A stretch of DNA of 64,000 nt from an uncultured Clostridia bacterium (GCA_904419075.1 CAJFQM010000007.1:1-64000), one strand, 5' to 3'; positions 24,841-34,356 are shown, counted from the first letter of the stretch. Notes: a model not told the origin generated them from the sequence alone. Numbers and translations are program-made.

Positions 24841-26568
24841 TTATTCGCGGAACTGATAGCGATACAATTCCGCATACAGTCCCCCGCTTTCGACGAGCTG
24901 TTCATGCGTGCCGCGCTCGGTAATGACGCCGTCCGTCACGACGAGGATTTCGTCTGCATTTTTGACGGTGGACAACCTGTGCGCCACGACGAGCGTCGTG
25001 CGCCCCTTGCTGAGTTCGGAAAGGGAGCTTTGAATCTGCATTTCGGTCATATTGTCGAGCGCGCTGGTCGCCTCGTCGAGAATGAGCACGGGCGGATTTT
25101 TGAGGAATGCCCGAGCGATGGAAATGCGTTGCTTCTGTCCGCCGGAGAGTTTGACGCCCCGTTCGCCGACCTCGGTATCGTAGCCGTCGGGCAGGCTCAT
25201 GACGTAATCGTGAATATTTGCACGTTTTGCGGCGAGAATCATTTCCGCTTCCGACTTATCGGGCGAGCCGTACATGATATTGTCGCGGATACTGCCCGCG
25301 AACAGGAACACGTCCTGCGCGACCACGGCGATTTTGCTCCGAAGCGTTTCGCTGGAAACGTCGTTGATATCCGTCCCGCCGATGGTAATCTTTCCGCCGT
25401 CGCGGAGATAGAAACGGGGCAGGAGGTGACAAATCGTCGTCTTTCCCCCGCCGGAGGAGCCGACGAGCGCGACCGTTTCTCCCTTCTTTACCGTAAAGGA
25501 AATTCCTTTCAATACGTCCGTGCTGTCGCCTTCCCGATTTCGGTAGCCGAAAGTCACGTCGTCGAATACGATGTCTCCGTCCATATCCGCTTCGACGGGG
25601 TGTTCGGGCTGATATTCGGAGGGCATATCCATGAGCTCGCAAAAGCGGCGGAAACCCGTCAATCCGTCCTGAATCTGTTCAAACAGCGTGACGAGTGTGC
25701 GAAGCGGCGTCAAAAGCATGGTAATATAGAGAATGAACGCGGTGAAATCTGGGCCGTTTATCACGCGGAAATAGAACAAGAGTCCGCCCGCGACCAGAGC
25801 GAGAAGGTAGAGAAAATCGTTAAACGCAGACATGCCGCCCTGAAACATTCCCATCGCGCGGTAGGAATCCGACCTTGCTTTTTTGAATCTTCCGTTGACG
25901 ACGTCGAATTTCTTTTCTTCGGTATCGAGGGCGTTATACGCCTTTGTAATGCGGACGCCGGAAACGGAGGATTCTATTTCGGCGTTGATTTCCGCAATTT
26001 TCTTTCTCGATTCCTCGAACGCCTTGTTCATGCGCCCCCGCGCCTTGATCGCGAAAAAGAGCATGAAGGGAATATACACGAGCACGATGAGCGCCAGCCA
26101 GGGATTAATAAGACACAGCATGACGAGGGCGCCGAGAATGGAAATGCAGGAATTGAACACGTCCTCGGGGCCGTGGTGCGCGAGTTCGGAGACCTCGAAG
26201 AGATCGTTGATGATACGGGACATGACGCTGCCCGTCTTGTGCTCGTCGAAGAAGGAAAAGGGCATGGTCTCGATATGGCGGAATAAAGCGCGGCGCATAT
26301 CCCCCTGAATCCGCACGCCCAGTACGTGTCCCCAATAGCCCACGATATAGGTGAGAACGCTCTTCACGGCGTAAATCGCGGCCAGAACGATGGCCCAGAC
26401 GATGAGAAGCCGAAGGTTTTGGTTGGGGACATAATCGTTCATGATATTCCGTGCGATCATGGGATAGAACATATTGCAGACGGAAATGGTGAACGAACAG
26501 ACGAGGTCGAGCAGAAACAGGCGTTTATGGGGTTTGTAGTAGGAAAAAAATCTTCTTACCAGTTTCAT
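24841..26568 (-). CDS. ABC exporter half-transporter, fused membrane and ATPase domains
   Basis: 575 residues. Six membrane helices lie in residues 1-310. The ATPase domain follows: Walker A GSSGGGKTT (about 374-382), Q-loop, signature LSGGQKQR (about 480), Walker B LILDEATSALD, and an H-loop His in VVAHRLSTV. It works as a dimer; alone as a gene it probably homodimerises. Substrate may be a lipid, peptide or drug. The two lipoprotein genes follow on the same strand. Confidence 0.95.
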   Translation of the reverse strand: MKLVRRFFSYYKPHKRLFLLDLVCSFTISVCNMFYPMIARNIMNDYVPNQNLRLLIVWAIVLAAIYAVKSVLTYIVGYWGHVLGVRIQGDMRRALFRHIETMPFSFFDEHKTGSVMSRIINDLFEVSELAHHGPEDVFNSCISILGALVMLCLINPWLALIVLVYIPFMLFFAIKARGRMNKAFEESRKKIAEINAEIESSVSGVRITKAYNALDTEEKKFDVVNGRFKKARSDSYRAMGMFQGGMSAFNDFLYLLALVAGGLLFYFRVINGPDFTAFILYITMLLTPLRTLVTLFEQIQDGLTGFRRFCELMDMPSEYQPEHPVEADMDGDIVFDDVTFGYRNREGDSTDVLKGISFTVKKGETVALVGSSGGGKTTICHLLPRFYLRDGGKITIGGTDINDVSSETLRSKIAVVAQDVFLFAGSIRDNIMYGSPDKSEAEMILAAKRANIHDYVMSLPDGYDTEVGERGVKLSGGQKQRISIARAFLKNPPVLILDEATSALDNMTEMQIQSSLSELSKGRTTLVVAHRLSTVKNADEILVVTDGVITERGTHEQLVESGGLYAELYRYQFRE

Positions 26569-26656
26569 GTTTGCTCCTCTGTATGAATTTACACATTATT
26601 TATTTATCATCTTTATTTTATCACAGAATCGTCGAAAAGGCAAATAAAAAGCCGAC

Positions 26657-26703
26657 AAAAAAGCGGCCGAAGGAGTATAAACACACCTCGTCCGCCTTTT
26701 TGT
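26657..26703 (-). terminator. Probable terminator of the feo operon
   Basis: Minus strand: AAAAAGGCGG and CCGCTTTTTT arms enclose a loop of about 20 bases, with a one-base bulge, and run into a T tract. It lies 70 bases beyond the FeoB-associated gene. Confidence 0.5.
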
Positions 26704-26769
26704 CAATGAAACAGAGTTATATAAATCGGTAAGTGAGTAAACGCAATCAGGAATGTCTTTCCGCGGCGC

Positions 26770-26952
26770 TTATTTCTGCGGAAGGTCTTTTTTCTCCTTC
26801 TTTTTGGAAGCGCAGGCGCCGTGGTAAGGACAATCGGAACAACCGCAATCACAGCCGGTTTTTCCCTTTTTCTTCCGTATAATTCCGCAGACCGCAACGG
26901 CGATGACGATCGCCGCGGCCGCGATAACGATAATAATTTCGATAGGTTTCAT
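26770..26952 (-). CDS. FeoB-associated Cys-rich membrane protein
   Basis: 60 residues: one N-terminal membrane helix (about 4-25), a basic RKKKGK stretch, then CDCGCSDCPYHGAC with five cysteines. This matches the short protein often encoded after feoB. It may help Fe(II) handling at the membrane, but its role is not established. It lies 45 bases after feoB. Confidence 0.88.
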   Translation of the reverse strand: MKPIEIIIVIAAAAIVIAVAVCGIIRKKKGKTGCDCGCSDCPYHGACASKKKEKKDLPQK

Positions 26953-26997
26953 GGTCGATGTCCGCCTCCGTCGGGAGCTGTATCTATCAGACCGTCT

Positions 26998-29322
26998 TTA
27001 CGCGGCAGCGGCACTGCCGAATTTTTTATCCGATTTGTTTTTGAGGATAATGACGAGTGCCGTTACGACCGCGACCGCAAGCCAGATAAACGCGGTCCAC
27101 CACCAGCTGCCGATCGTGTATACGGCCGCGGAAACGATATAGGAGGCCACCAGCCAGAAAAGCATCGTCCATTTGAGCTTTCCTTTGGGGAGCTCGGCCT
27201 TTGCGGTCGCTACGGCCGCGAAGCAGGGAATCGTCGTCATATTGAACGCGATGAAGGAAATCAGTGCGGGAATGGTGATCCCGGTAGCTTCTATCATGGC
27301 GACGGCTTCGATAACGCCGTCCTCGCTGGCCTCTTCCGCCGCCAGAATGGCGTCGATGATGCTCTGATCGATGTTGAGATTTCCGCTTTCCGCGGCGCTG
27401 ACGATACAGACCGCGAGAGTAAAGAAGGTAGCCACGACGTTTTCCTTCGCGATGAGCCCCGTCACGGCGGCGACGGCAAATACCCAGCCGAACGCGGATA
27501 ACTGCGAACCGAACCCGAGCGGCGTGAACAAAGGCTGAATGAGCTTGCCGAGGGAAGCGAGAATGGAATTATCCATATCGTCCGCGATGTAATGCCAATC
27601 CCAGCTGAACTTGGACAGGAACCAGATGACGATCGTCGAAGCGAGAATAATGGTAAATGCCTTTTTGATGAAATGCTTTATCTTATCCAAAAGGTGAAGC
27701 ATGAGATTGCGGAACCGCGGCGCGTGATATGCGGGCAATTCCATGATGAAGGGCGGCGTTTCGCCCTTCATCGTCGTGTTGCGCATCACGAGGAGACACA
27801 CTACGGCGGCAACCATACCGAGAAGGTACATGGAATAAGTGATGACGTCCGCGTTTCCGATCCCGAATTTCATGACGATACCGCCGGAAATCGCGGTGAG
27901 AATGGGCAATTTCGCTCCGCAGGAGAAGAAAGGAATCACGCGGATCGTCGCCGTGCGCTCCTTTTCGTCCGCGAGGGTACGGGTATTGATCATCGCGGGC
28001 ACGCTGCACCCGAATCCCATGATCATGGGCATGAACGCCCTACCCGAAACGCCGAAACGGCGGAACACTCTGTCGAGAATGAACGCCACGCGCGCCATAT
28101 ATCCGCTGTCTTCCAGAATCGAGAAGAACAGGAACAGCACGAGAATTTGCGGCAGGAAAGACAGCACGGAAAAGAGTCCGCCGAGAACGCCGTCGCATAC
28201 GAGGCTGATCGCCCAGGCGCTCGCTCCCGCCGATTCCAGCCCCGTCGTAGCGAGCTCCGTCAGCGTATCCGTCAAAAGTCCCAGGGCATTTGCCAAAATT
28301 ACGCCGGGCGAATTGAGCCCGCCCGCAAAGAACACGCCGCCCGCGGCCGTACCGCTGATTTCTTCCGCCCATGCGCCGAACGGCTTGATGATGGCGCCGA
28401 GAAAGAGAAAGTCCTCGGAGAACGTCAGATGGAAAATCGCAAATAGAATGACAAGGAACAGCGGAATTCCCGCCCATTTATTCGTGAGCACCCTGTCCGC
28501 CTTGTCGGACGCGGTCAACCCGTTGTCCGCGCGTTTTTTGGATTTCGTGAGGACAGGGGAGAAGTTTTCGGATATGTACTTATAGCGCGCGTCGGCGATT
28601 TCCGCCTCCGAATCTCCGCCGAACTCTCCGTTCTCGTAATCGTTCGCTTTGAGATATCTTTCGACTTCCGCCGCTTCCGAAGGATGCGACTTCACTTCGA
28701 GTTCGTCCTTTTCCACGAGCTTCACCGCATGGAATAAAGGAGCGGGAACGCCCGCGTCCTTCAAGAGCTTTTCGGCGTGCGCGACGGCGGAACCGAGCCC
28801 GGAGGTACGCAGGACGCTGCTGCCCTCCCGCTTGTTTTTCGCCGTTTCTACGGCGCGTTTCATGAGGAGATCCGTATTCGTATCTTTGAGTGCGGAAATT
28901 TCCACCACGGGCACGCCCATGCGCTTTTCGAGCGTCTTGACGTCGAGCTTATCCCCGTTCTTTTCGAGGACGTCCGTCATATTCAGCGCCACGATCAGCG
29001 GAATATCCACCTCCATGAGCTGCGTCGTGAGATAGAGGTTTCTTTCGAGGTTGGTCGCGTCCACGATATTGATGACGCAATCGGGCCGTTCGTCGAGGAC
29101 GAAATTTCTCGCGATGACCTCTTCGGGCGTATAGGGCGAAAGGGAATAGATCCCGGGCAGGTCTACGATGTCTACATGCTGCCCGTCTTTTTTATAGGTC
29201 CCCTCGCGCTTGTCTACGGTGACGCCCGGCCAGTTTCCCACGTGCGCCGTGCTTCCCGTCAGAGCATTGAACAGAGTCGTTTTTCCCGAATTCGGGTTTC
29301 CGGCCAAAGCAAATTTTAACAT
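26998..29322 (-). CDS. feoB: Ferrous iron transporter FeoB
   Basis: GTPase-coupled Fe(II) uptake channel. 774 residues from the ATG at 29322, which has AAGGAGG inside the upstream feoA. G1 motif GNPNSGKTT (8-16), switch GNWPGVTVD, G3 DLPGIYSL, and G4 NMTD are present. The membrane part (about 280-774) includes paired Gate domains and the GFGCSVPAM segment with its conserved Cys. feoA overlaps it by the stop codon, so translation is coupled. Confidence 0.97.
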   Translation of the reverse strand: MLKFALAGNPNSGKTTLFNALTGSTAHVGNWPGVTVDKREGTYKKDGQHVDIVDLPGIYSLSPYTPEEVIARNFVLDERPDCVINIVDATNLERNLYLTTQLMEVDIPLIVALNMTDVLEKNGDKLDVKTLEKRMGVPVVEISALKDTNTDLLMKRAVETAKNKREGSSVLRTSGLGSAVAHAEKLLKDAGVPAPLFHAVKLVEKDELEVKSHPSEAAEVERYLKANDYENGEFGGDSEAEIADARYKYISENFSPVLTKSKKRADNGLTASDKADRVLTNKWAGIPLFLVILFAIFHLTFSEDFLFLGAIIKPFGAWAEEISGTAAGGVFFAGGLNSPGVILANALGLLTDTLTELATTGLESAGASAWAISLVCDGVLGGLFSVLSFLPQILVLFLFFSILEDSGYMARVAFILDRVFRRFGVSGRAFMPMIMGFGCSVPAMINTRTLADEKERTATIRVIPFFSCGAKLPILTAISGGIVMKFGIGNADVITYSMYLLGMVAAVVCLLVMRNTTMKGETPPFIMELPAYHAPRFRNLMLHLLDKIKHFIKKAFTIILASTIVIWFLSKFSWDWHYIADDMDNSILASLGKLIQPLFTPLGFGSQLSAFGWVFAVAAVTGLIAKENVVATFFTLAVCIVSAAESGNLNIDQSIIDAILAAEEASEDGVIEAVAMIEATGITIPALISFIAFNMTTIPCFAAVATAKAELPKGKLKWTMLFWLVASYIVSAAVYTIGSWWWTAFIWLAVAVVTALVIILKNKSDKKFGSAAAA

Positions 29323-29323
29323 G

Positions 29324-29572
29324 TCACTTGGCCTCCTTATCCTCGGCGGATTGCATTTGCACACAGGCGGCTTCCGCTTTTCTCAACGTGAGCTCATACC
29401 CGCGAATGGTAATTTCGATAGGATCGCCGAGCGGCGCTTTCTTTCTTAAAACGACTTCCGCGCCGGGCGTCACGCCCATGTCGAAAAGTCTCCGTCTGAT
29501 CGCGCCCGCGCCTGCAACGGAAAGAATCTTTCCGCTCTCTCCGACGCCGAATTCCGATAAAAGTTTCGTCAT
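29324..29572 (-). CDS. feoA: FeoA protein, copy adjacent to feoB
   Basis: 82 residues, SH3-like fold. FGVGESGKILSV, RRRLFDMGVTPGAEV and PIEITIRGYELTLRKAEA are typical FeoA landmarks. It supports FeoB activity on the cytosolic side. Its stop abuts the feoB start. Confidence 0.93.
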   Translation of the reverse strand: MTKLLSEFGVGESGKILSVAGAGAIRRRLFDMGVTPGAEVVLRKKAPLGDPIEITIRGYELTLRKAEAACVQMQSAEDKEAK

Positions 29573-29609
29573 TATTTTTTCTCCTGAACCAATTCCTTGC
29601 TATGTAAAC

Positions 29610-29819
29610 TCAAATAAAAATTCCCGCCGACATCTTTCTGTCCAGAGCCATGCGTCCGTCTTTAACCTTCAAAATCAGCGCGCCGCCGTCACTGGAAAGC
29701 ACCGTCACTTTCTGCCCTACCGCCAGCCCTAGATTTTCAAGGTGCCTCTTCACCTTCTCGTCCGCAGTCAGTCTCCTGATCTCCACTTCTTCGCCCAAAG
29801 GCGCCATTTTCAAAGGCAT
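29610..29819 (-). CDS. feoA: Second FeoA-domain protein, first gene of the feo operon
   Basis: 69 residues. EEVEIRRLTADEKVKRHLENLGLAVGQ matches FeoA, followed by DGRMALDRKMSAGIFI where the SH3-like fold ends. It is more divergent than the other copy. Two feoA genes before feoB is a known clostridial arrangement. The leader carries the promoter, two operator-like palindromes and a hairpin. Confidence 0.9.
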   Translation of the reverse strand: MPLKMAPLGEEVEIRRLTADEKVKRHLENLGLAVGQKVTVLSSDGGALILKVKDGRMALDRKMSAGIFI

Positions 29820-29837
29820 ATCTTTATCCCTCCGTTT

Positions 29838-29851
29838 TTAACCAAGGTTAA
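29838..29851. promoter_or_regulatory. Operator-like palindrome in the feo leader
   Basis: TTAACC-AA-GGTTAA, an exact inverted repeat 18 bases before the first feoA start. The half-site resembles the TTAGG/TTAACC-type boxes bound by DtxR/IdeR regulators. Repressor binding here would block elongation or translation. Confidence 0.6.
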
Positions 29852-29867
29852 TTATTTTTCCTGAAAG

Positions 29868-29888
29868 AAAACGGCGTTGCGCCGTTTT
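29868..29888. promoter_or_regulatory. Attenuator-like hairpin in the feo leader
   Basis: Perfect 9-bp stem AAAACGGCG/CGCCGTTTT with a 3-base loop and T-rich DNA on both sides. It lies between the predicted transcription start (about 29921) and the first feoA, so feo RNA must pass it. It could be a leaky terminator or attenuator. Confidence 0.5.
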
Positions 29889-29927
29889 TCAAAAAATTCA
29901 ACCCCGGCTGATTTTATTTACAGTCAC

Positions 29928-29956
29928 ATTATATCATTATTTTATGCGCTTGTCAA
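29928..29956 (-). promoter_or_regulatory. feo operon promoter
   Basis: Minus strand: perfect -35 TTGACA (29951-29956), 17-base spacer, perfect -10 TATAAT (29928-29933). Predicted start near 29921. Confidence 0.8.
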
Positions 29957-29963
29957 GAAAATT

Positions 29964-29977
29964 TTAACCTGAGTTAA
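29964..29977. promoter_or_regulatory. Second operator-like palindrome, just upstream of the feo -35
   Basis: TTAACC-TG-AGTTAA, the same inverted repeat with one mismatch, 8 bases upstream of the -35 box and overlapping the stop codon of the regulator gene. Together with 29838-29851 it brackets the promoter. Confidence 0.55.
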
Positions 29978-30378
29978 GAATTTTTTTTGAAATTTTTCTG
30001 ATTTTCGTCCACGTATTTTTTCATCATATTCAAAGTTTCGGGGCCGACGAGATGTTCCATTTTGCAGGCGTCCTCTTCCGCGGAAGCGGGAGAGACTCCG
30101 TGAGCGATGAGGAAACCGCGGATCACGCAGTGTTTCTGATAGACGGAGGAAGCGTAATCCCTGCCTTCTTCGGTGAGATAGAGATGTTTGCCGTCCTCGT
30201 AGACGTAACCCCTTTCGCAGAGCAGTTTCACGGCCTTATTGACGGCGGCCTGCGACACGCCTATTTTTTTCGCGACTTCTATTCGGTGTACGTAAGGGAG
30301 CTTTTCGCTCAAAAGCAAAATGCTTTCGAGGTAATCCTCCTCCGATTCGTTGCTTTTCACGGGGCCTCTGTTGATCAT
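29974..30378 (-). CDS. DtxR/MntR-family metal-dependent repressor
   Basis: 134 residues: winged-helix domain (about 10-70; SEEDYLESILLL, VAKKIGVSQAAVNKAVKLL) and the metal/dimer domain with SVYQKHCVIRGFL and EEDACKMEHLVG. The C-terminal SH3 domain of DtxR/IdeR is absent, as in MntR-type proteins. The ATG follows AAGGAGG. Its position before feo and the TTAACC palindromes suggest it senses Fe(II) and represses feo. Confidence 0.92.
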   Translation of the reverse strand: MINRGPVKSNESEEDYLESILLLSEKLPYVHRIEVAKKIGVSQAAVNKAVKLLCERGYVYEDGKHLYLTEEGRDYASSVYQKHCVIRGFLIAHGVSPASAEEDACKMEHLVGPETLNMMKKYVDENQKNFKKNS

Positions 30379-30428
30379 TTTTCTTTCCTCCTTATTTTGG
30401 ATTTATCGTATATGAAAATTTCAAACGT

Positions 30429-30749
30429 CGTCGCCGAAGTTTACGGGAAACATAATGAGGATTGGAGCAGCGAGCAAGACAAGGGGGAACGCGGCTTTGA
30501 CCGCAGGGAGTGCACAAAGACGTACACGACCGAGGCAAAACGCAAGTCCGACACCGTATTGCGCCGCTTATACAATCATCATCGCGTCCCCGATGTTTAC
30601 GGGAAGCAGGATAGTTATTCGTAGAGGCAAGCAGGTCGCGAAGCGCGCGGCTTTTCCGACGGGAGTTTACAAATAGTAAATGAGCAAGGAAAAACGCAAG
30701 CGCGACAAAGAGATGCGCCGCCTATACGATGAACATGGCGTCGCCGAAG
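30429..30749. repeat. Degenerate tandem repeat, period about 155 bp, derived from the queA 3' end
   Basis: Read on the minus strand, the queA end (GGCGACGCCATGTTCATCGTATAG, given as positions 30722-30745) recurs at about 30568-30590 as a frame still spelling N-I-G-D-A-M-M-I-V-stop, and more weakly at 30429-30440. The flanks are also repeated: GTTTACGGGA at 30439 and 30595, AAGCCGCG and TTGCGTTTT blocks in both units. No gene is needed to explain this stretch; it is the whole gap between queA and the DtxR-like gene. Confidence 0.7.
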
Positions 30750-31768
30750 CTGAAAAACCGATATTTTTTCTCCACCGCATATTTATATAAGTCGAGAATT
30801 TCCTGCCGGCCGGTCATGCAGGCGACCAGCATAATCAGCGTGCTTTCGGGGAGATGAAAATTGGTAATCAGGGCGTCGACGCATTTCATTTTATAGGGCG
30901 GATAGAGAAAAATTTCCGTATTTCCGCTGCAAGCGCGGACAAAGCCGCGTTCGTCCGCGACGCTTTCCAACGTGCGGACGGAGGTAGTGCCGACGGCGAT
31001 GACCCGCCGCCCTTCCGCCTTTGCGCGGTTGATGATTTCCGCCGCGCGTTCGTCGACGCGGTAATATTCCGAATGCATTTTGTGGTCGGTGATAATCTCC
31101 TCGTTGACGGGGCGGAAGGTCCCCAACCCGACGTGCAGAAGCACCTCCGCGATTTCCGCACCCTTATCCCGAATTTTCCGAAGGAGCTCTTCGGTGAAAT
31201 GCAGTCCCGCCGTCGGAGCGGCAGCCGAACCGTCCACTTTGCTGTATACCGTATTGTATCGGCTTTGATCTTCGAGCTTTTCCTTGATATACGGAGGAAG
31301 GGGCATCGTACCGACGCGGGAGAGGATATCCTCGAACACGCCGTCGAAGGAAAAATTCACGATGCGTTCTCCCGTTTCGGTGATCCCCTCGACGGTCAGG
31401 GAAAGTTCGTCGCAGACTTTCATTTTCGTGCCGATTTTTCCCTTTTTCCCGGGCCGCATCAATACTTCCCATTTCGTCAGGTCATACCTTTTGAGAAGCA
31501 GGAATTCCACGAGCCCTCCGTGCTCGGTCAGCGCGTACAGCCGCGCGGGAATCACTTTGGTGTTGTTGATGACGAGAACGTCCCCGGGGCGGATATAATC
31601 GACGATATCCCGAAAAATTTTGTCCTCCGCCTTTTTCGTCTTAGTATCATAGATTAAAAGCCTCGACGAATCCCGCGGCTCCGCCGGCGTCTGCGCAATC
31701 AGCTCTTCCGGCAGCTCGTAATAAAAATCGCTCTTTTTGTACTGCGTTTTTTCTTCCATGGTTTCCAA
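30722..31768 (-). CDS. queA: tRNA preQ1(34) S-adenosylmethionine ribosyltransferase-isomerase
   Basis: Transfers the ribosyl part of SAM to preQ1 in tRNA, making epoxyqueuosine, later reduced by QueH. 348 residues, normal length. [25 protein letters not shown] at the start, [13 protein letters not shown] in the middle, [10 protein letters not shown], and the terminal FGDAMFIV are family marks. The TTG at 31768 has GAGGAA 8 bases upstream; the ATG at 31759 is the alternative. It is last in the ruvC-ruvA-ruvB-queA order. Confidence 0.96.
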   Translation of the reverse strand: METMEEKTQYKKSDFYYELPEELIAQTPAEPRDSSRLLIYDTKTKKAEDKIFRDIVDYIRPGDVLVINNTKVIPARLYALTEHGGLVEFLLLKRYDLTKWEVLMRPGKKGKIGTKMKVCDELSLTVEGITETGERIVNFSFDGVFEDILSRVGTMPLPPYIKEKLEDQSRYNTVYSKVDGSAAAPTAGLHFTEELLRKIRDKGAEIAEVLLHVGLGTFRPVNEEIITDHKMHSEYYRVDERAAEIINRAKAEGRRVIAVGTTSVRTLESVADERGFVRACSGNTEIFLYPPYKMKCVDALITNFHLPESTLIMLVACMTGRQEILDLYKYAVEKKYRFFSFGDAMFIV

Positions 31769-31849
31769 TGCCTTTATTCCTCGATTCGTTTCTTCATTTC
31801 TCGCGCGCCCTTTCCGTTTACAATACCGTTGCGCCGTCCCCGTTCCCCG

Positions 31850-32902
31850 TCACTCGTCCATATCGAACAAGGAGATCTGGGCCTTCGCTTTTTCCCCCAT
31901 TTTCAGCCCCATGTGCTCGTATCCGCCTTTCAGGCAGATGCGGCCGCGCGGAGTGCGCGCGATAAACCCGAGCTGCAAAAGATACGGTTCGTACACGTCT
32001 TCGATGGTATTTACGTCTTCGTTTATGGTCGCCGCCAGAGTTTCCAGCCCCGTAGGTCCGCCGCCGAATTTTTCTATCAGGGCGCGGAGCAGATTTCTGT
32101 CCGTCTCGTCCAACCCGAGGGAATCGATTTCCAGCCTTTCGAGCGCGAACTTCGCGTCCGCGAGCGTAACGGCGCTGTTTCCCTTTACGGCGGAGAAATC
32201 TCTCACCCGTTTCAAAAGCCTGTTTGCGATACGCGGAGTTCCGCGGCTTCTCTTGGCGATTTCGGCCGCCGCTTCCCGCTCGATGGAAATGCCGAGGGCG
32301 GAAGCGGAACGGGTGACGATCCTTTCGAGCTCCGCGGGAGTATACATTTCGAGGCGGTTGATGATGCCGAACCGATCTCGGAGAGGCGAAGCGAGCAATC
32401 CCGCCCGCGTCGTCGCGCCGATGAGGGTGAATTGTTTCAAAGAGAAGCGGATATTGCGGGCGTTAGGCCCCTTTCCGACGATAATATCCAAGGCGTAGTC
32501 CTCCATGGCGGAATAGAGAATTTCCTCCACGGAGTGATTGAGCCGATGAATTTCGTCGATAAAGAGCACGTCGCCTTCGTTTAAGTTGGTGAGAATGGCG
32601 GCGAGGTCGCCCGAACGTTCTATGGCGGGGCCGCTCGTCAGTTTAATCTGAACGCCCATTTCCGCGGCGATGATGTGCGCCAAAGTGGTCTTTCCCAAGC
32701 CGGGAGGACCGTATAAAAGGACGTGATCCAACGCCTCTCCCCGCTGTTTCGCCGCGGCGATATAGACGCTCAGATTTTCCTTTACCTTTTCCTGTCCGAT
32801 ATAGTCCGCCATCACTTTGGGACGGAGAGCGTTTTCTTCCGCGTCGTATTCGGTTTTTGTGCTGACGATTAAATTATCGCCCTCGTATTCGTCCTCAAAC
32901 AT
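31850..32902 (-). CDS. ruvB: Holliday junction branch-migration helicase RuvB
   Basis: 350 residues, AAA+ motor. [18 protein letters not shown] at the start, Walker [10 protein letters not shown], Walker [11 protein letters not shown], sensor GATTRAGLL and a C-terminal winged helix ([14 protein letters not shown]). It drives branch migration with RuvA at recombination intermediates. Confidence 0.98.
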   Translation of the reverse strand: MFEDEYEGDNLIVSTKTEYDAEENALRPKVMADYIGQEKVKENLSVYIAAAKQRGEALDHVLLYGPPGLGKTTLAHIIAAEMGVQIKLTSGPAIERSGDLAAILTNLNEGDVLFIDEIHRLNHSVEEILYSAMEDYALDIIVGKGPNARNIRFSLKQFTLIGATTRAGLLASPLRDRFGIINRLEMYTPAELERIVTRSASALGISIEREAAAEIAKRSRGTPRIANRLLKRVRDFSAVKGNSAVTLADAKFALERLEIDSLGLDETDRNLLRALIEKFGGGPTGLETLAATINEDVNTIEDVYEPYLLQLGFIARTPRGRICLKGGYEHMGLKMGEKAKAQISLFDMDE

Positions 32903-33079
32903 ATCTTTCTCCGATTTGTTTTTTCGTTGTGCCTTTTCGTTATTTTTTGTGCGGCTTTTTTTCGCCTATTTTCCGCATGACTTTTTTTCCCTGCGCCTTC
33001 TCTACGCCCGCACGGTTCTTTCTTCCCTGCACCTTTACGGCTTCTCCGTACATAAGTCTCCGCGTGCCCGCAAGGAGGG

Positions 33080-33691
33080 TCACACCCCCGATTGCAGGGC
33101 TTTCATGATGACTTCTTCGGTCGTCCTTGCGCCCGCGTCGTGCGCGCGTTTGACCGCGCGCACGCTCTCGGAACGGGTAAAACCCAAACCCATCAGTGCG
33201 GATACCGCGTCCTCGTCCGCAGCCGACATCCTGCTTTCGGCGACCTCCGCGCCCCCTACGGGGGAGTCGCCGCCCGCGCTCATGACTTCCGCCGCGGAAA
33301 TCTTTCCGTGCAGTTCGAGAATGATTTTTTCGGCCGTCTTTTTTCCCAGCCCCTTTACGGCGCTCAGACGTTTGACGTCGGCCGTCGCGACGGCCGACAC
33401 GACCTCTTCTCCGCTGAGTACGGACAAAATGGCGATTCCCATTTTCGGGCCGACGCCCGACACGGAAATGAGCTTCAAAAACAATTCCTTTTCTTTGAGC
33501 GAAGAAAATCCGAAAAGCGTCATGCCGTCTTCTCTTACCTGTAAATAGGTATATAATTCGGCGGTATCGCCGTTTCCGATTTTGGCGAAAGCGCTGCCGG
33601 AACAATAGGCCTCATACCCCACCCCGTTGACGTCTATAATCACGGTTTCGGCGGTCGTAGCCGCAACCCTGCCTCTCAAATATGCGATCAT
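33080..33691 (-). CDS. ruvA: Holliday junction DNA-binding protein RuvA
   Basis: 203 residues: OB fold (1-65), tandem helix-hairpin-helix (SVSGVGPKMGIAIL and AVKGLGKKTAEKII), then a C-terminal domain III (MGLGFTRSESVRAV) that contacts RuvB. The linker carrying AGGDSPVGGAEVAESRM is Gly/Ser-rich. The ATG at 33691 follows AAGGAG. Confidence 0.97.
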   Translation of the reverse strand: MIAYLRGRVAATTAETVIIDVNGVGYEAYCSGSAFAKIGNGDTAELYTYLQVREDGMTLFGFSSLKEKELFLKLISVSGVGPKMGIAILSVLSGEEVVSAVATADVKRLSAVKGLGKKTAEKIILELHGKISAAEVMSAGGDSPVGGAEVAESRMSAADEDAVSALMGLGFTRSESVRAVKRAHDAGARTTEEVIMKALQSGV

Positions 33692-33737
33692 AACCGAATC
33701 TCCTTAATTGAAATGTGCGCCTTAAAAAAGCACCTAT

Positions 33738-34328
33738 TTATTCTTCCCGACGGCTCCGGATCTTTTCGAGATCCATGGCCGACTTGAAATAACTTCCCGT
33801 CACGGCGTTTTTTCCTTTCGTCCGCGTGCTGTTCTCCACCGAGAACAGAGCACCGAACCGACTGGTGAACGCGTGGCAGAGCGCGATTGCCAAAGCATCG
33901 GCAGCGTCGTCCGGACGCGGGATACTCTTCAAGCGGAGGAGGGAAGTGACCACCTGCTGAATTTGTTTTTTATCGGCGCGGCCGTACCCCGTCAAGGCCT
34001 GTTTGATCTGCATGGGGGTATATTCGTACAATCTTCCGCATTTTTTGACGCAGGCGAGCATAGTAACGCCTCTCGCGTGCGCCACGGCGATGCCCGTGGT
34101 GATGTTTTTGGAAAAGAACAATTCTTCCATGGCGATTTCTTCGGGAGAAAACCGATCGATGACGCGGTTGACGCCCTCTTCCAGAATTGCGAGCCGAACG
34201 GGCAGCGTTTCCTCTTTCGGAGTCAGTACGACTCCGTAATCGATCGCGCGGCAGTTGCCGTTCCTATCTTTGTCCATCACTCCGTAGCCGAGCGTGGCAA
34301 TTCCGGGGTCTATACCGAGTATAATCAT
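33738..34328 (-). CDS. ruvC: Holliday junction resolvase RuvC
   Basis: 196 residues. RNase H-like fold with acidic residues in GIDPGIATLGYG, MEELFF, and the DDAADALAIALCH end of the catalytic core. The C-terminal 30 residues are an extra basic tail (TRTKGKNAVTGSYFKSAMD). First gene of the ruvCAB-queA unit; GAGGAAAT precedes the ATG. Confidence 0.96.
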   Translation of the reverse strand: MIILGIDPGIATLGYGVMDKDRNGNCRAIDYGVVLTPKEETLPVRLAILEEGVNRVIDRFSPEEIAMEELFFSKNITTGIAVAHARGVTMLACVKKCGRLYEYTPMQIKQALTGYGRADKKQIQQVVTSLLRLKSIPRPDDAADALAIALCHAFTSRFGALFSVENSTRTKGKNAVTGSYFKSAMDLEKIRSRREE

Positions 34329-34356
34329 ATTTCCTCACTTTATGCCTTAAAAAGAC

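Noticed and set aside
24904..26286. 460-codon plus-strand ORF opposite the ABC exporter
   Set aside because: The antisense strand carries intact Walker A, signature and Walker B motifs; this frame has no motif or ribosome site.
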